Assembly (NCBI GenBank): GCA_964035575.1
Contig: OZ037889.1
Location: 868,001 to 932,000, forward strand
Direction: 5' to 3'
DNA: 64,000 nucleotides
Source: Rhynchopus sp. YZ270_cl-10
Lineage: Eukaryota; Euglenozoa; Diplonemea; Diplonemida; Diplonemidae
The notes beneath the pieces are model-generated. The model saw only the letters and a program-made list of their open reading frames with translations. It was not told the origin of the DNA and searched no databases. Each line of letters begins with the position of its first letter. Position 1 is the first letter of the stretch. The translations under genes were made by a program, and so were the position numbers. Positions 11,092-20,800 of this stretch are shown in pieces.

Positions 11092-11493
11092 TCACCCAAG
11101 CTTTTGCAGATGTTGCATTGGGTTGAGCACTGCACTCTTAGACATAGCCCTTTGTGGTGAACCGTAAACAATGTTGGTTGTTTTTTGCCTTGCTGAGAGA
11201 ATTTCGTTGCGCTCTGTTACCATCTGCATCTGGAGGAGGAGGAGGCCTTCCGTTGCCTCAGCCTCGACAGCGGTACGTTGGTCGTTGTGTTGCAGCTCCT
11301 CTGCCTGCACCAACTCAGCCAGCTCCTTGCGCAATGTCAACTTCTTCGTTTTGTAGAAAACAGCCAAGCTCTGCAAGGGCGCTGCCTCTCCCCTCATCAC
11401 CGCTTCATGGCGTGCAATCTCTAGACGGAGGGTGCTTGCTTGACGCAGCTCGCTCTGCAACTGCCGGAAACGCACATCATGTTGTGTAACCAT
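11092..11493 (-). CDS. Small coiled-coil protein, unknown function
   Basis: 133 residues from MVTQHDVRFRQLQSEL. The start at 11493 is preceded by CTCCTCCAG, a clear acceptor, so I prefer it to the longer open frame. The middle (about 10-100) is an almost unbroken charged helix rich in Glu, Leu, Gln and Arg, with a heptad-like pattern interrupted by LAVFYKTKK. There is no signal peptide or membrane segment and the C-terminus is short and basic. Family unknown; a structural cytoskeletal role is possible but unsupported. Confidence 0.65.
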   Translation of the reverse strand: MVTQHDVRFRQLQSELRQASTLRLEIARHEAVMRGEAAPLQSLAVFYKTKKLTLRKELAELVQAEELQHNDQRTAVEAEATEGLLLLQMQMVTERNEILSARQKTTNIVYGSPQRAMSKSAVLNPMQHLQKLG

Positions 11494-11619
11494 TGGCGAC
11501 CTGGAGGAGGGGTAAGATGGGGGTAGGGGATGAATGGGGGTGAACAAAACCCATTTTTTCTGATTTTGATTCTCAGAACCGTAGAAATAGTTTTTGGAAA
11601 AAGAGAGACTTTTGTTTTT

Positions 11620-11677
11620 GAAAACTTGGTTGTATTAGTGTAGACACCAGAGGATGATACCTCCACTACCAAACGCT
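11620..11677. repeat. Hairpin repeat family A, variant
   Basis: The first 27 nt match other copies (GAAAACTTGGTTGTATTAG), then the loop differs (ACACCAGAGGATGATACCT), while CACTA and the pairing partner are kept. Conservation of the stem with a changed loop hints that structure matters or that the repeat is chimeric. Confidence 0.6.
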
Positions 11678-11691
11678 TTGAAAAAAGAAAA

Positions 11692-12132
11692 GAAAAACAA
11701 GTAATTGCTATCGGAAAAAAAACGGCGTGTGCTGTGGAACTCCACCCTGTAGAAGTAACCTACAACACACCCAGCACTCTGCTCTTCTGCAGGTATGATA
11801 ACGCTCTTCGTACCCACTGGGACGCCTGCATCTGAAATGTTCAAGAAGGGGGGCTGTCCTCTTCATCCAGCACCATCTGATCGAGAGCGTTGTTGGACGT
11901 AGTCTCGGCAGGCTCGGCGTGTTTCAGCTCGTTTTTGTCCACAGGGTCCCACGCAGTGTCGTCGTCGTTGGAGCAGTGCGGAAGAAGCACAGAATGCACA
12001 AACGACAACACGTCGATCACACCAGGCACATCAGCACCTCCAGCAAATCGTTTGGATGCTACGGTGCTTTCGAAATCACGCGGGGTTTTCCACAGCACAC
12101 CCCGTTTTTTTCTTAGCAATTACTTGTTCTTG
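11692..12132. repeat. Inverted-repeat-flanked segment
   Basis: The left arm (about 11692-11735) and right arm (about 12083-12132) are inverse copies of about 42 nt with roughly 85% identity, including ACAAGTAATTGCTA and GTGTGCTGTGGAA. They enclose a coding-like exon. No clear target duplication was seen, so this may be a small transposon or a local inverted duplication. Confidence 0.45.
11841..12119 (-). CDS. Coding-like exon or gene fragment, unknown
   Basis: The frame has gene-like codon use and the sequence FAGGADVPGVIDVLSFVHSV followed by an acidic tail ending DEEDSPPS. There is no ATG at the 5' end; it opens inside the right arm of the inverted repeat after a possible AAG acceptor. An upstream exon would have to lie beyond the tandem repeats at 12.2-13.0 kb. 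It could be a terminal exon, a captured fragment or a pseudogene. Confidence 0.35.
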   Translation of the reverse strand: MLRKKRGVLWKTPRDFESTVASKRFAGGADVPGVIDVLSFVHSVLLPHCSNDDDTAWDPVDKNELKHAEPAETTSNNALDQMVLDEEDSPPS

Positions 12133-12233
12133 TTGTTATTGTAATTTTCAACCACCTTCCTTCAACCCTTGTAGGATCAGTTCTTATTTTTTTTCGCGAA
12201 AACTTGAAATTACACATTTCAAGAGAACAAATT

Positions 12234-13028
12234 AAAAAGGGTCCTTATTTGCATTTTTGGGCTCCGCCCGTGCAGTGGTGGGGTCAATCTCGAAAATTGG
12301 ACAATTTTTTGACCACTTAAATTTTGAGAAATATGAGCCCGGTTCCTTATACGTGGGGCCCATTTTCGGCTAAAATTTTCCTCAAAATCTGGTTTTGTAA
12401 AATTGACCCTTTACTCCCCCCCCACATCGATTTCAATACTATACCTTACTTCACCTACGGTTGCCCTTACAGGGGGGGTGAAGGAAGGTAAGTTGAAAAG
12501 GGTCCTTATTTGCATTTTTGGGCTCCGCCCGTGCAGTGGTGGGGTCAATCTCGAAAATTGGACAATTTTTTGACCACTTAAATTTTGAGAAATATGAGCC
12601 CGGTTCCTTATACGTGGGGCCCATTTTCGGCTAAAATTTTCCTCAAAATCTGGTTTTGTAAAATTGACCCTTTACTCCCCCCCCCACATCGATTTCAATA
12701 CTATACCTTACTTCACCTACGGTTGCCCTTACAGGGGGGGTGAAGGAAGGTAAGTTGAAATTAAAAAGGGTCCTTATTTGCATTTTTGGGCTCCGCCCGT
12801 GCAGTGGTGGGGTCAATCTCGAAAATTGGACAATTTTTTGACCACTTAAATTTTGAGAAATATGAGCCCGGTTCCTTATACGTGGGGCCCATTTTCGGCT
12901 AAAATTTTCCTCAAAATCTGGTTTTGTAAAATTGACCCTTTACTCCCCCCCCACATCGATTTCAATACTATACCTTACTTCACCTACGGTTGCCCTTACA
13001 GGGGGGGTGAAGGAAGGTAAGTTGAAAA
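12234..13028. repeat. Three tandem copies of a 261-268 bp repeat (R1)
   Basis: Copies begin at GGGTCC positions 12239, 12500 and 12768. They are almost identical; differences are a C-run length and a short TTAAA insertion before the third. Each unit has CAGTGGTGGGGTCAAT and ends in an imperfect hairpin CTTACTTCACC...GGTGAAGGAAGG. A diverged single copy sits inside a MITE at about 27.72-27.90 kb. Confidence 0.9.
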
Positions 13029-13234
13029 GAGAGAAGATGAAAACAGCAGACTAGAGACTACATTACACGTACCAACCTTTTTTGTGGACTCCTGCAATAA
13101 CTCTCAGATAACACTCTTCCACGAAAAGGTTGGTGCGTGAAAATAAAGTCTACTTTTTTACATCGGAATAAATAGTTTTTGAAAGATGAGCTAAAAACCC
13201 GAGACTAAAAAAAGCCGAGACAAGAGCAAGAAAT

Positions 13235-13275
13235 GTTATAAGATGAAGCATAAGCCCTGCTTAGTCACCTTAAAT
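13235..13275. repeat. Short dispersed repeat family D
   Basis: TTATAAGATGAAGCATAAGC, then CCTGCTTAGTCACCTTAAA; the same skeleton as the copies at about 0.35 and 31.70 kb. Confidence 0.45.
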
Positions 13276-13410
13276 GCGGTTGTGTATAAAAATTTTACTG
13301 TGTCACGAACAATAAATTTTGTTATCCTTAAAAGAGGGCAACTACCAGAATAAAATGAGACATTAAAAGAGAACAGGTTGGTGAGATGAGGCTACCAGCT
13401 TCGCTTAGCT

Positions 13411-14529
13411 TCACCTCCCAAAAGGGGAGGGAACCCACCATCTTTGCGACGGTTGCGTTGCCCACTCCTCCACCTCCACCTCCACCTTCACCTCCACCTC
13501 CTTCTTCACCACCACCATCTCCTCCTCCTCCTCTTCCTTCACCTTCACCTCCTCCTTCCTCTTCCTCTTCACCTTCACCTCCACCTCCACCTCCTCCTTC
13601 ACCTCCTCCTTCACCTTCACCATCTCCTCTTCTTTCACCTCCACCTTCCTCTTCTTCTTCCTCTTCTTCTTCTTCTTCTTCGCATTCGTCTTCACCTCCA
13701 CCTCCTCCACCTTTACCTGCACCTCCTCCTTCACCTTCACCATCTCCTCATCCTCATCCTTCATTTCGTCGTAGGAGCGTTTGTTGCTTCCCCTTTGCGT
13801 CCCATATGGTTGATTATGTAACGCATTGCATGCCGCGCTTTGTTCAGTGAGTACGTTTGAGCGAGGGGAGGTTCGCGGGACCCTGCAGGAGACGTTGAGA
13901 GCGTACGATCTGGTCTGAATTTTTCCGAGAATGAGCTCAGAGGAGTCTGGAGCAGCAGCGCAGAATTCCTCCAACTCCTGAACGTAACCTGAACGCGGAG
14001 TGTACAGGCCGCGAACCTCCACAACCGCCTCTCTCGGCAGCTCCTGCATCGAATGGGTGAGAAGTTGCAACGCCTCAACCAACTGTCTCAAATCCTCCAA
14101 CACCTCTGCCTTCGTTGGCACCCCTTCTAGATACTCCACTTTAAAGTCGTAGCGTTCCAGAACCTCTGATTTATCGCGCGATAAAACGACGAGAGACATC
14201 ACCTTCAGATGTCTCGCTTTGAGCACCGCAAAAAAGTCCTTCTCCCATTCAAAGAAGCGCGCTGTGTTGGGGCCACGCTTAAGACGCTTGAGCGTTACAG
14301 CAGTGAGTGGGTGGTCTTCAAAGCACGAGGCAGCAACAAGCTTTCGATGGAAGGCGACAGAGTGGAGCCCAGCCTGCAGGGATTTTTTCACGAAAGTGAT
14401 GCTCTCTGCTTCGGTAGGCACTTCGGAGGGCTGTATCCCGGGGGGCATATAGGTGGGGGAAAGAGGATTGAGAGGGGGAGGGGAAGGGGAAGGGGAAGGG
14501 GAAGGGGGGTTTTTTAAAAAACGGTACAT
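13411..14529 (-). CDS. HORMA-domain protein (HOP1/HORMAD-like) with a Lys-Glu-Val repeat tail
   Basis: HORMA proteins wrap a C-terminal seat-belt around a partner peptide; the HOP1 branch organises meiotic chromosome axes. Residues about 38-210 fit: ESITFVKKSLQAGLHSVAFH for the first helix, a helix with LKRLKRG, and EVLERYDFKVEYLEG, close to the family signature E.Y.F...Y. A linker then leads into about 95 residues of Lys/Glu/Val repeats encoded by GAG, GTG and AAG codons, ending QRWWVPSPFGR. The start at 14529 lies 6 nt after a CTCTCAG acceptor; an internal ATG at 14448 after a C/T tract is the alternative. The 372-residue length suits a short HORMA protein. The tail may contain a closure motif but I cannot point to one. 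Confidence 0.75.
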   Translation of the reverse strand: MYRFLKNPPSPSPSPSPPPLNPLSPTYMPPGIQPSEVPTEAESITFVKKSLQAGLHSVAFHRKLVAASCFEDHPLTAVTLKRLKRGPNTARFFEWEKDFFAVLKARHLKVMSLVVLSRDKSEVLERYDFKVEYLEGVPTKAEVLEDLRQLVEALQLLTHSMQELPREAVVEVRGLYTPRSGYVQELEEFCAAAPDSSELILGKIQTRSYALNVSCRVPRTSPRSNVLTEQSAACNALHNQPYGTQRGSNKRSYDEMKDEDEEMVKVKEEVQVKVEEVEVKTNAKKKKKKRKKKRKVEVKEEEMVKVKEEVKEEVEVEVKVKRKRKEEVKVKEEEEEEMVVVKKEVEVKVEVEVEEWATQPSQRWWVPSPFGR

Positions 14530-14885
14530 ATGAACCTGAGAGGTGGTTGGAATCAGGGGGAAAATAGCAAAAGGCGAATTATGCGAGTTCGCAGAATTCT
14601 ATATTTTGCAAAAAAAAATTAAAAAAAATGGTTGCCTTGAAATACAAAGTCCTCTCGCCCTCTCGTGATAATACCTTGGTAGGCAATGACCCGGTGTAAA
14701 TGTGGACCTCTGCTAGCTATGTCGAGGTTGGCATCATGATAAAAGCCCTGTGGGTTATGAAGGATCCCAGAAGCGGGAAGGAAGGAATGCCGCAGGATTG
14801 ATATTGGAATGGGAAAAAAAATGGGGGGGGAGAAGATGGTTGTTGCATTGGAGAACAAAGAGAAGGGGGGAAGGGGGCCGCTTTG
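14530..14885. other. Intergenic stretch, possible stray exon
   Basis: Between AACCCACAG and GGTATTATC on the minus strand (about 14689-14757) is an exon-like segment encoding GFYHDANLDIASRGPHLHRV. It is bounded by splice-like signals but I could not connect it to a neighbour in frame. Confidence 0.3.
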
Positions 14886-16857
14886 TCACAGAGAAGGCGA
14901 TAGGTCAGCATCGCAGCAGCCTTGCAGGAGCTGTGTGAAGGAGTATTTGAATGGGGTTTCTTTCCATATAAAATTATGTTATTCCTCTTCTTTTGTCAAT
15001 TTGCAATACAAAAGCCCTCTCACAATGTAACATTAAATGGAGAAATATGAAATGAGCTCATCGAAATGCAGACAGCTGGGTTTTGGGGGGAAAAAGGGAG
15101 AAAATAATAGATACCTTCAGTGCACGCTGGGAGATGACGTACCACAAAAAAAATTTCCGTTCCGCTGCCTCTAGATCCCCTGTGGAGCCGAGCACCATGT
15201 TGACACATTGTTTTGCGCCTATGGTGGCTTGGAGGGAGAGCTTGAAACCGCGGGTGAGCGTTTCGTTGTTGGCTGCGGGTTTTGTGTAGGACGTGCGGAG
15301 AATGAGGCGGAGGGCGTCCTTGGTGGGAAGCGAGCGGTAGCGTGCGTCTATGTGTATCGAATACTCTCTACAGACACGCAGCAGATGCGACAACGAAAAC
15401 TGCGCATTCCTCTTCAACGGCGCATCCTCCCCACGAAACGCACCCCGCATCTCCTCTCCCGAAAACGGAACAACATGAAACGAAGACAAAGGGTTCAACA
15501 CCTTCACCGCCGTCACACTGTCAACCGGACGGCACCCACTCCCTTCATGCATTCCCTTGGACACACCGGACACAACATTCGCCTCTTCCCATATCAACTT
15601 CGCCACACCACATGGTACACATGAAGTCACCTCCTTTGGTGAGGAGGTAACAGTCAAACAGAGTGTTCCTGAGGAAACAGAGCGGTGGAGACGGGGTTCC
15701 CCGCAGAGGTCGTACCGACGCCACCTCTCCCGTTCTATCCGAGAGACCACAGCGCGCAGCCGGGTTCGTGGGGGTTCAATAAATCTGGCGGCGGTGTTGC
15801 GTTCCGCCAAGGCCCTTTTTCGTTCCTCTTTTGTCCGGCGCCCATAGGTGATCTTCCTTTTCGCGACCGAAACCACCCCTTTCTCGACCGGAACCATCCC
15901 AGCCACCACCACCACACAACACACCGCAGTGACCATACACACCTCAAGGGGCGGGTTCCCACCGTCTTCCCTTTCCTCTCCGCCGCAGATAATATGCGAC
16001 ATAAAAAAGGCTTCATTAAACGCAGTATTCTCCGGTCGATGTGAAGGCTTCTCGTCTACAAAGGGACTCGCTTTGCGGCAGAGTGAAAAACACAGGGAGG
16101 TAGGTGCCGCAGAAGAAGGGGAAGACCAGGCCCCCTTTGCGATGATTGGTTGGTCGTCAGGGTGCTGCCAGACGTTTCTGCAGGAAGGGGGGACCTCTCG
16201 GACTATGACACAGACGTGGTGATCTTGGAGGTCTGGGCCCTCCTGCAGTGTTGCATCTGTTGCACCCTCTCCGGGACTGAGCTCTTCGGTAAAAAAATGG
16301 TTTGTACCACATTGTTTTCTTCGACATTCACGTAGCGGTAGAGAAGGGGAAAACTGACCAGCACCACGCACCACCTTCGACCACTTCAACGCTGCAGGAG
16401 CGCAATCCCCATTAAACACTGTATGTGGTCTCACCTCCATCCCAAACACTTCATTCTGTCCTAACAGTACTCCCGCCCATCGGTAAATATCGTCAAAAGC
16501 ATTGTATTGTAGATGCAAAGGTGTGGTCAGAACTTTTTCAATAAAATCTGCGCCCCAAACTGAAAGCAAAACACGTTCGTGTCTGACGGAGAGGATACGT
16601 GGTGCGTTGGTGGGAGTCACATAAATGGGTTCAGCGTTGCGAGAATCAGAAGGCACACAAATCAGGTTTGCATCAGCGTCGGTTCCGGTGATCACACAGC
16701 GGGTAAGCTTTGTACGACCCATCGGCCGTTTCTTCACATCGACAATAGCACCAACTGTTAATACGACACCATGTACGTCATGGTACGTCGCGCACTCTCT
16801 AGTCTCAGAGCTCATATCGAAACCAACCACGCCTGGTAGAGGTGAAGAGAGTTGCAT
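14886..16857 (-). CDS. Large protein of unknown function (probably 2 exons)
   Basis: The main exon 15115-16857 encodes 581 residues from MQLSSPLPGV. It ends at a GTATCT donor; a CTTCACACAG acceptor at 14930 gives an in-frame short last exon (14886-14930, ending LLQGCCDADLSPSL). A nearer acceptor would make a 39-nt intron and the ending LSAFR. I recognise no family. Features: two dozen Cys without an obvious zinc pattern, one strongly hydrophobic stretch (about 300-320, VCMVTAVCCVVVVAGMV), and a basic segment KEERKRALAERN. The start follows pyrimidine-rich sequence and CAAG. Confidence 0.6.
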
Positions 16858-16928
16858 GGAATTCCTTGAGGGGGAAAGGAATGGGTTAAAAAAGTGATTG
16901 ATTTCCTTTTTTTTAGACCATCACAAAC

Positions 16929-17024
16929 CCACCTGATTCGGATCTGCAGATCGGGGGAGTTTTTTTTTTTTCGGGAGATTTCCGGGGTGTTTTGCAAAAA
17001 CTCATTGGGATCCGAATCAGGTGG
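16929..17024. repeat. Perfect 16-bp inverted repeat
   Basis: CCACCTGATTCGGATC at 16929-16944 and its exact complement at 17009-17024 enclose a T-rich loop. It may be a very small foldback element or a cruciform site between two genes. Confidence 0.75.
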
Positions 17025-17127
17025 ATAACAAAAAAAAAAATTAAAAAAAAAATATATCATCCAAAATCTGCCCAGCCGTATAGAAAAGCCCGATTTTGGT
17101 CTGGTTTTTAGGTTATCCATTTTTCGC

Positions 17128-17347
17128 TAAAAAAATTGTCCGACCCCGGAATTTTTTCAGATCGCTCCGGAAATTCATACAAGCGCATTTTCGGGGAAAA
17201 AAATTACACCCTCGGTGTCGCAAACGCTTGCGGGCGTGCCCGCAAACATCCTGGAAATTATTAGCCCAATTTTTTTTTTCGATTTTTATTTATTTTGAAA
17301 GATCGGGTGTAAAAGCGTTCAATTCCGGGGTCGGACGATTTTTTTTA
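17128..17347. mobile_element. TA-flanked MITE with GTCCGACCCCGGAATT ends
   Basis: Inverted ends of about 26 nt (TAAAAAAATTGTCCGACCCC against its inverse), flanked by TA, about 220 bp. The adjacent stretch 17045-17155 also resembles the sequence upstream of LINE ORF1 (24779-24890) read on the other strand, so the two are related. No coding capacity. Confidence 0.6.
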
Positions 17348-17700
17348 CGCACCTGTGGTATTCTGAAGAAAAATCGTGAGGGGGGTGGTTTTCAGTAGGT
17401 TCCTTAAGGTTTCCCTTACCACACCCATTTCCTTAAGGATTTCCCGGGTTTTCCTTCTAATGACCAAGATGTTTCACCTTGACGAAACTTCAAGAAAGTT
17501 TTCGATTTTTTTCTCTTTGGAACGAGGGTTCATAATATCATTCAAATAACGCCGGTTTCATCTCGCGAAATTTTTTTGACTGTCACTAGTATTTTGTGTG
17601 GAACTCGGCCCCTTTTGCTAAGGAATTTGCCTTGTATTAGTACCTAAAGCCATGGTCTGGTTTTTATGTAACTTTAACTCCACTAAAGTTTTCGATTTTT

Positions 17701-17757
17701 TGAAAACTTGGTTGTATTAGTGTAGCCACCCTAGAGTGTGCTCCACTATACTAAACA
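17701..17757. repeat. Hairpin repeat family A
   Basis: This copy is nearly identical to the one at 4.29 kb over more than 50 nt, and lies about 90 nt beyond the LINE ORF2 stop. Confidence 0.75.
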
Positions 17758-17848
17758 TTTTTATGTCACCGCAGACGAGCGCGATGATCTCTCTTGTGTG
17801 GCAGATGTCACACTGATGTCGCTTATACTACTACCCACCGGGCCATCA

Positions 17849-20800
17849 TCAGATGGGGGTGGCGGAGCGGAGGGGGGGGGCATTGATGGCGGATTTCTTC
17901 CGTTTTTTGGCAGTTTTGTCGCATGCTTTGGGAGAAGACGAGCGTTTTCTTTTTGAAGTACGTGTTGATGGATTCTGTTTACGGGAGGGGGGAGAAACAG
18001 AACGCTTTAGTTTTAAACTACGGTTGGGCTCAGGGTCACCCTCAGCAGGCGGCACGTCATTCTCGGCAGGCCGATCTCCTGTTGCGAGGACGTCGTCGAT
18101 CATGTCACCCTCCGATGTGTCAGCAGAGGAAGTTGGAGGTGAAGACCACCTAGATGCTCTAGCTGATATGCTAGGGCCGTAGGCATCGAGTGGTGCAGTT
18201 CCCCATACCGCGTCAGCGAGCCATCGGACGGACCGTGACAGCTGTGACCTGATAACAGCGATGCTATCGACACCAAGACGGGCACGCGGCGAGTGCCCAC
18301 CCGCTACCTGGGGTGCACCAATGGGACGTAGGCTGTACACGGTTGTGACACTGTTACCGGGCAGTGGGCACGTAATCCTGAGGTTCGTGCAGTGCTTCCG
18401 GAACCAACGAAGCCAGATGCCCATAGCTTTTCCGCGTTCTCGTGCAGACCATCCCGTGTTATCAGGTGCTCGCTCGTGCTGTAGGAGGAGGCCAGAGAAG
18501 ACCTCGAAGTCGATACCAAGTTCAATGTTGCTGATGGAGCTCTTGTTGTCGTCCACAAACTCCAAAGACTTCAACCATTCCAAGAACGCAGTATGTCGCA
18601 CAAGGCCATACTTCCAAGAGGAGGGTGGTGTAGAAGGTAATTTGCTCCAGTCAAAGGTGATCGGGATCGTTGGTGTGACAGCGGCCTTGTCCCAGGGGAG
18701 ACGTGCAGCTTCCTTGAGAAACTTAACACGATTAAGTCGCCAACGCTCTAAGATGATGCTCCCCATTAGCGTGTGGAGCGCAGACACATCGACTTTGCAG
18801 TTGAGGGGGACAACACCCCAGTTCACAAGGCACGGTTTCCATGATGTACGGTCAGCAGAGGTAATCGCGTTAAACCTTGCGTCGCTTCGGATCTCGTTGA
18901 AAGCTGAGCACCTCCAGAAAATGTGTTCGTTGGTGTCTTCTTCCTGCGCCTCGCAGTGGGGGCAGTGGCTGGAGTGAGCAAGAGTACCTACGGCCTTGTC
19001 GTCCGAGGAGTCGCAGTCGTAATCGGAGCTGCTGTCAGCCTCCGAGCTGTCTGTGGCACCGTCGCCGGTGTCGGACTCATCGTCGCAGGCGTCACTGTCG
19101 TTGGCGGTGGGTGCAAGGATCGTCGGACGCTGGTTCGCCCTGTACACACCACCTGAGATGACTGCCGTCAACGCATTGGATAGGTCGGTGTTTCCCTTTG
19201 CGAGTCGGGTCGCGTTGGTTCTTTTGGTGTCAATACCATTTTCAATACCTTCGTAGGAGGGACGTGCAATGGCCAGTTCTTCCCAACGTTTGCACCGTAC
19301 ATGCACACGTAGTTCGTGGTTGCGTTTCATCGTATTTAGTGATAAGAGGCATTCGTCATGCCCAGCGGTGCGCGACTCCGCTAGTACTGTGCCCCAGCGG
19401 AAGCTCTCACCCGCACGCTCCATCGCAAGGCCAATGGGTCCGGTATCTAGAGGGACTCTCGATTCTTTTTGTCGTAATTCGAGGATCCTGTTAAGGCGCG
19501 GGACTAGGTAGGGGAGTTTCACCGCACCGGCAAACAAGTTCCTCAAGCTGGAGTATCTGATAACGGTAACAGGGTCGAGCAGATGTCCTTTGTTCGCAAT
19601 CGACAAAACGGCAATGGGGTTGCGTGTTTTGTGTTTCTTCCCGAACACACCATTTGTGAGACTGGTGCACAAGGAGTTGGTCGATGCGGCGGAGGTAGTG
19701 GTGTAGGGGCATCCGTAGACTGCTTTAGGCACTAGCGCAACACTGGCGAGTGACGCACGGTGCGCATGTGGAAGGGGCGAAGTGGATAGTTTGTCGCATG
19801 CCGGCACAATGGACTCCATACGTGTCTTGTTGCTCCTGCAGTTAGAGTTATACAGCGTTCCTACCGGGGTCCCGACAAACACCTGTGAACTAACCGTGTT
19901 CAGTTTAGAACCGTCCAAAAGTACGGTTCCCACATAAGGGTTTTTAGCCCGGTGTTTCAGAGTTCCTTGCACTATTCCCATAACTACCGTCTTGGACGGG
20001 TGGAGTCGCATTCCTGTAAGATGGCAAAATTCCGTAAGAATTGTAACCGCTTCCTGGATGTGCGTCTCAGAGGTATCTGACATGATGGTGACGTCGTCCG
20101 CGTATGATGAAGACGATGTGCCGCTGACCTCGTTCAAAATCACGGACAGAACCACTGCAAGCAGTGCGTTGATGAGCATTGCCGATATTGGGCAACCTTG
20201 GAGGATGCCGTTTGTTACCATGAATTCCTGTCCAACACCATTGGGGAGCTTGAAACGTCGGCGGAGGTGGGAGTACATCGAAGTAAGCGGATCAAGAACG
20301 CGTGCGTGCATTCCCATGGACTTAGCCAGAGCAAGAACCAGCTTCTGCGGGACTCTGTCGAAGCACTTCTGGAAATCGAGCGCCACCAAATATAACTCTA
20401 GTTCGTCATTTAGTAGGGTTTCTTCAATGGCTGACGTTATGTCAAGCAGCACGTCATCGGTACTACCCCCGGTGCGGAAACCGCGTTGCGAAGGGAGGAG
20501 CCAGCCGTCTTGCCAACGAACTATGTCCTTAAGCCGGCGACATGCCCACAGTCTGTACACGGCGCTCGTTACCGTAATAGGGCGAAGGTCGAGCGGGGCA
20601 CCAGAGTCGCCTTTGGGAATTAGCGTCACCAAGGCTGTTAGGAGGCCTTGAGGCCAGCAGCTCGTGCGCTCAATGAGGTTGAACAATTCTGCAAATAGTT
20701 GCAGGAGCGGAACAGGGAGCCGTTGCAGCTCGTCAATTCTCCACCCATCAATGCCACAGGCGCCAGATGACTTCTTCTTCTGCATAAGCACTGCTCGCAG

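Noticed and set aside
13386-13850. Plus-strand proline/serine-rich open frame
   Set aside because: It is the complement of the purine repeat in the HORMA gene tail, so it is low-complexity antisense sequence and not a gene.
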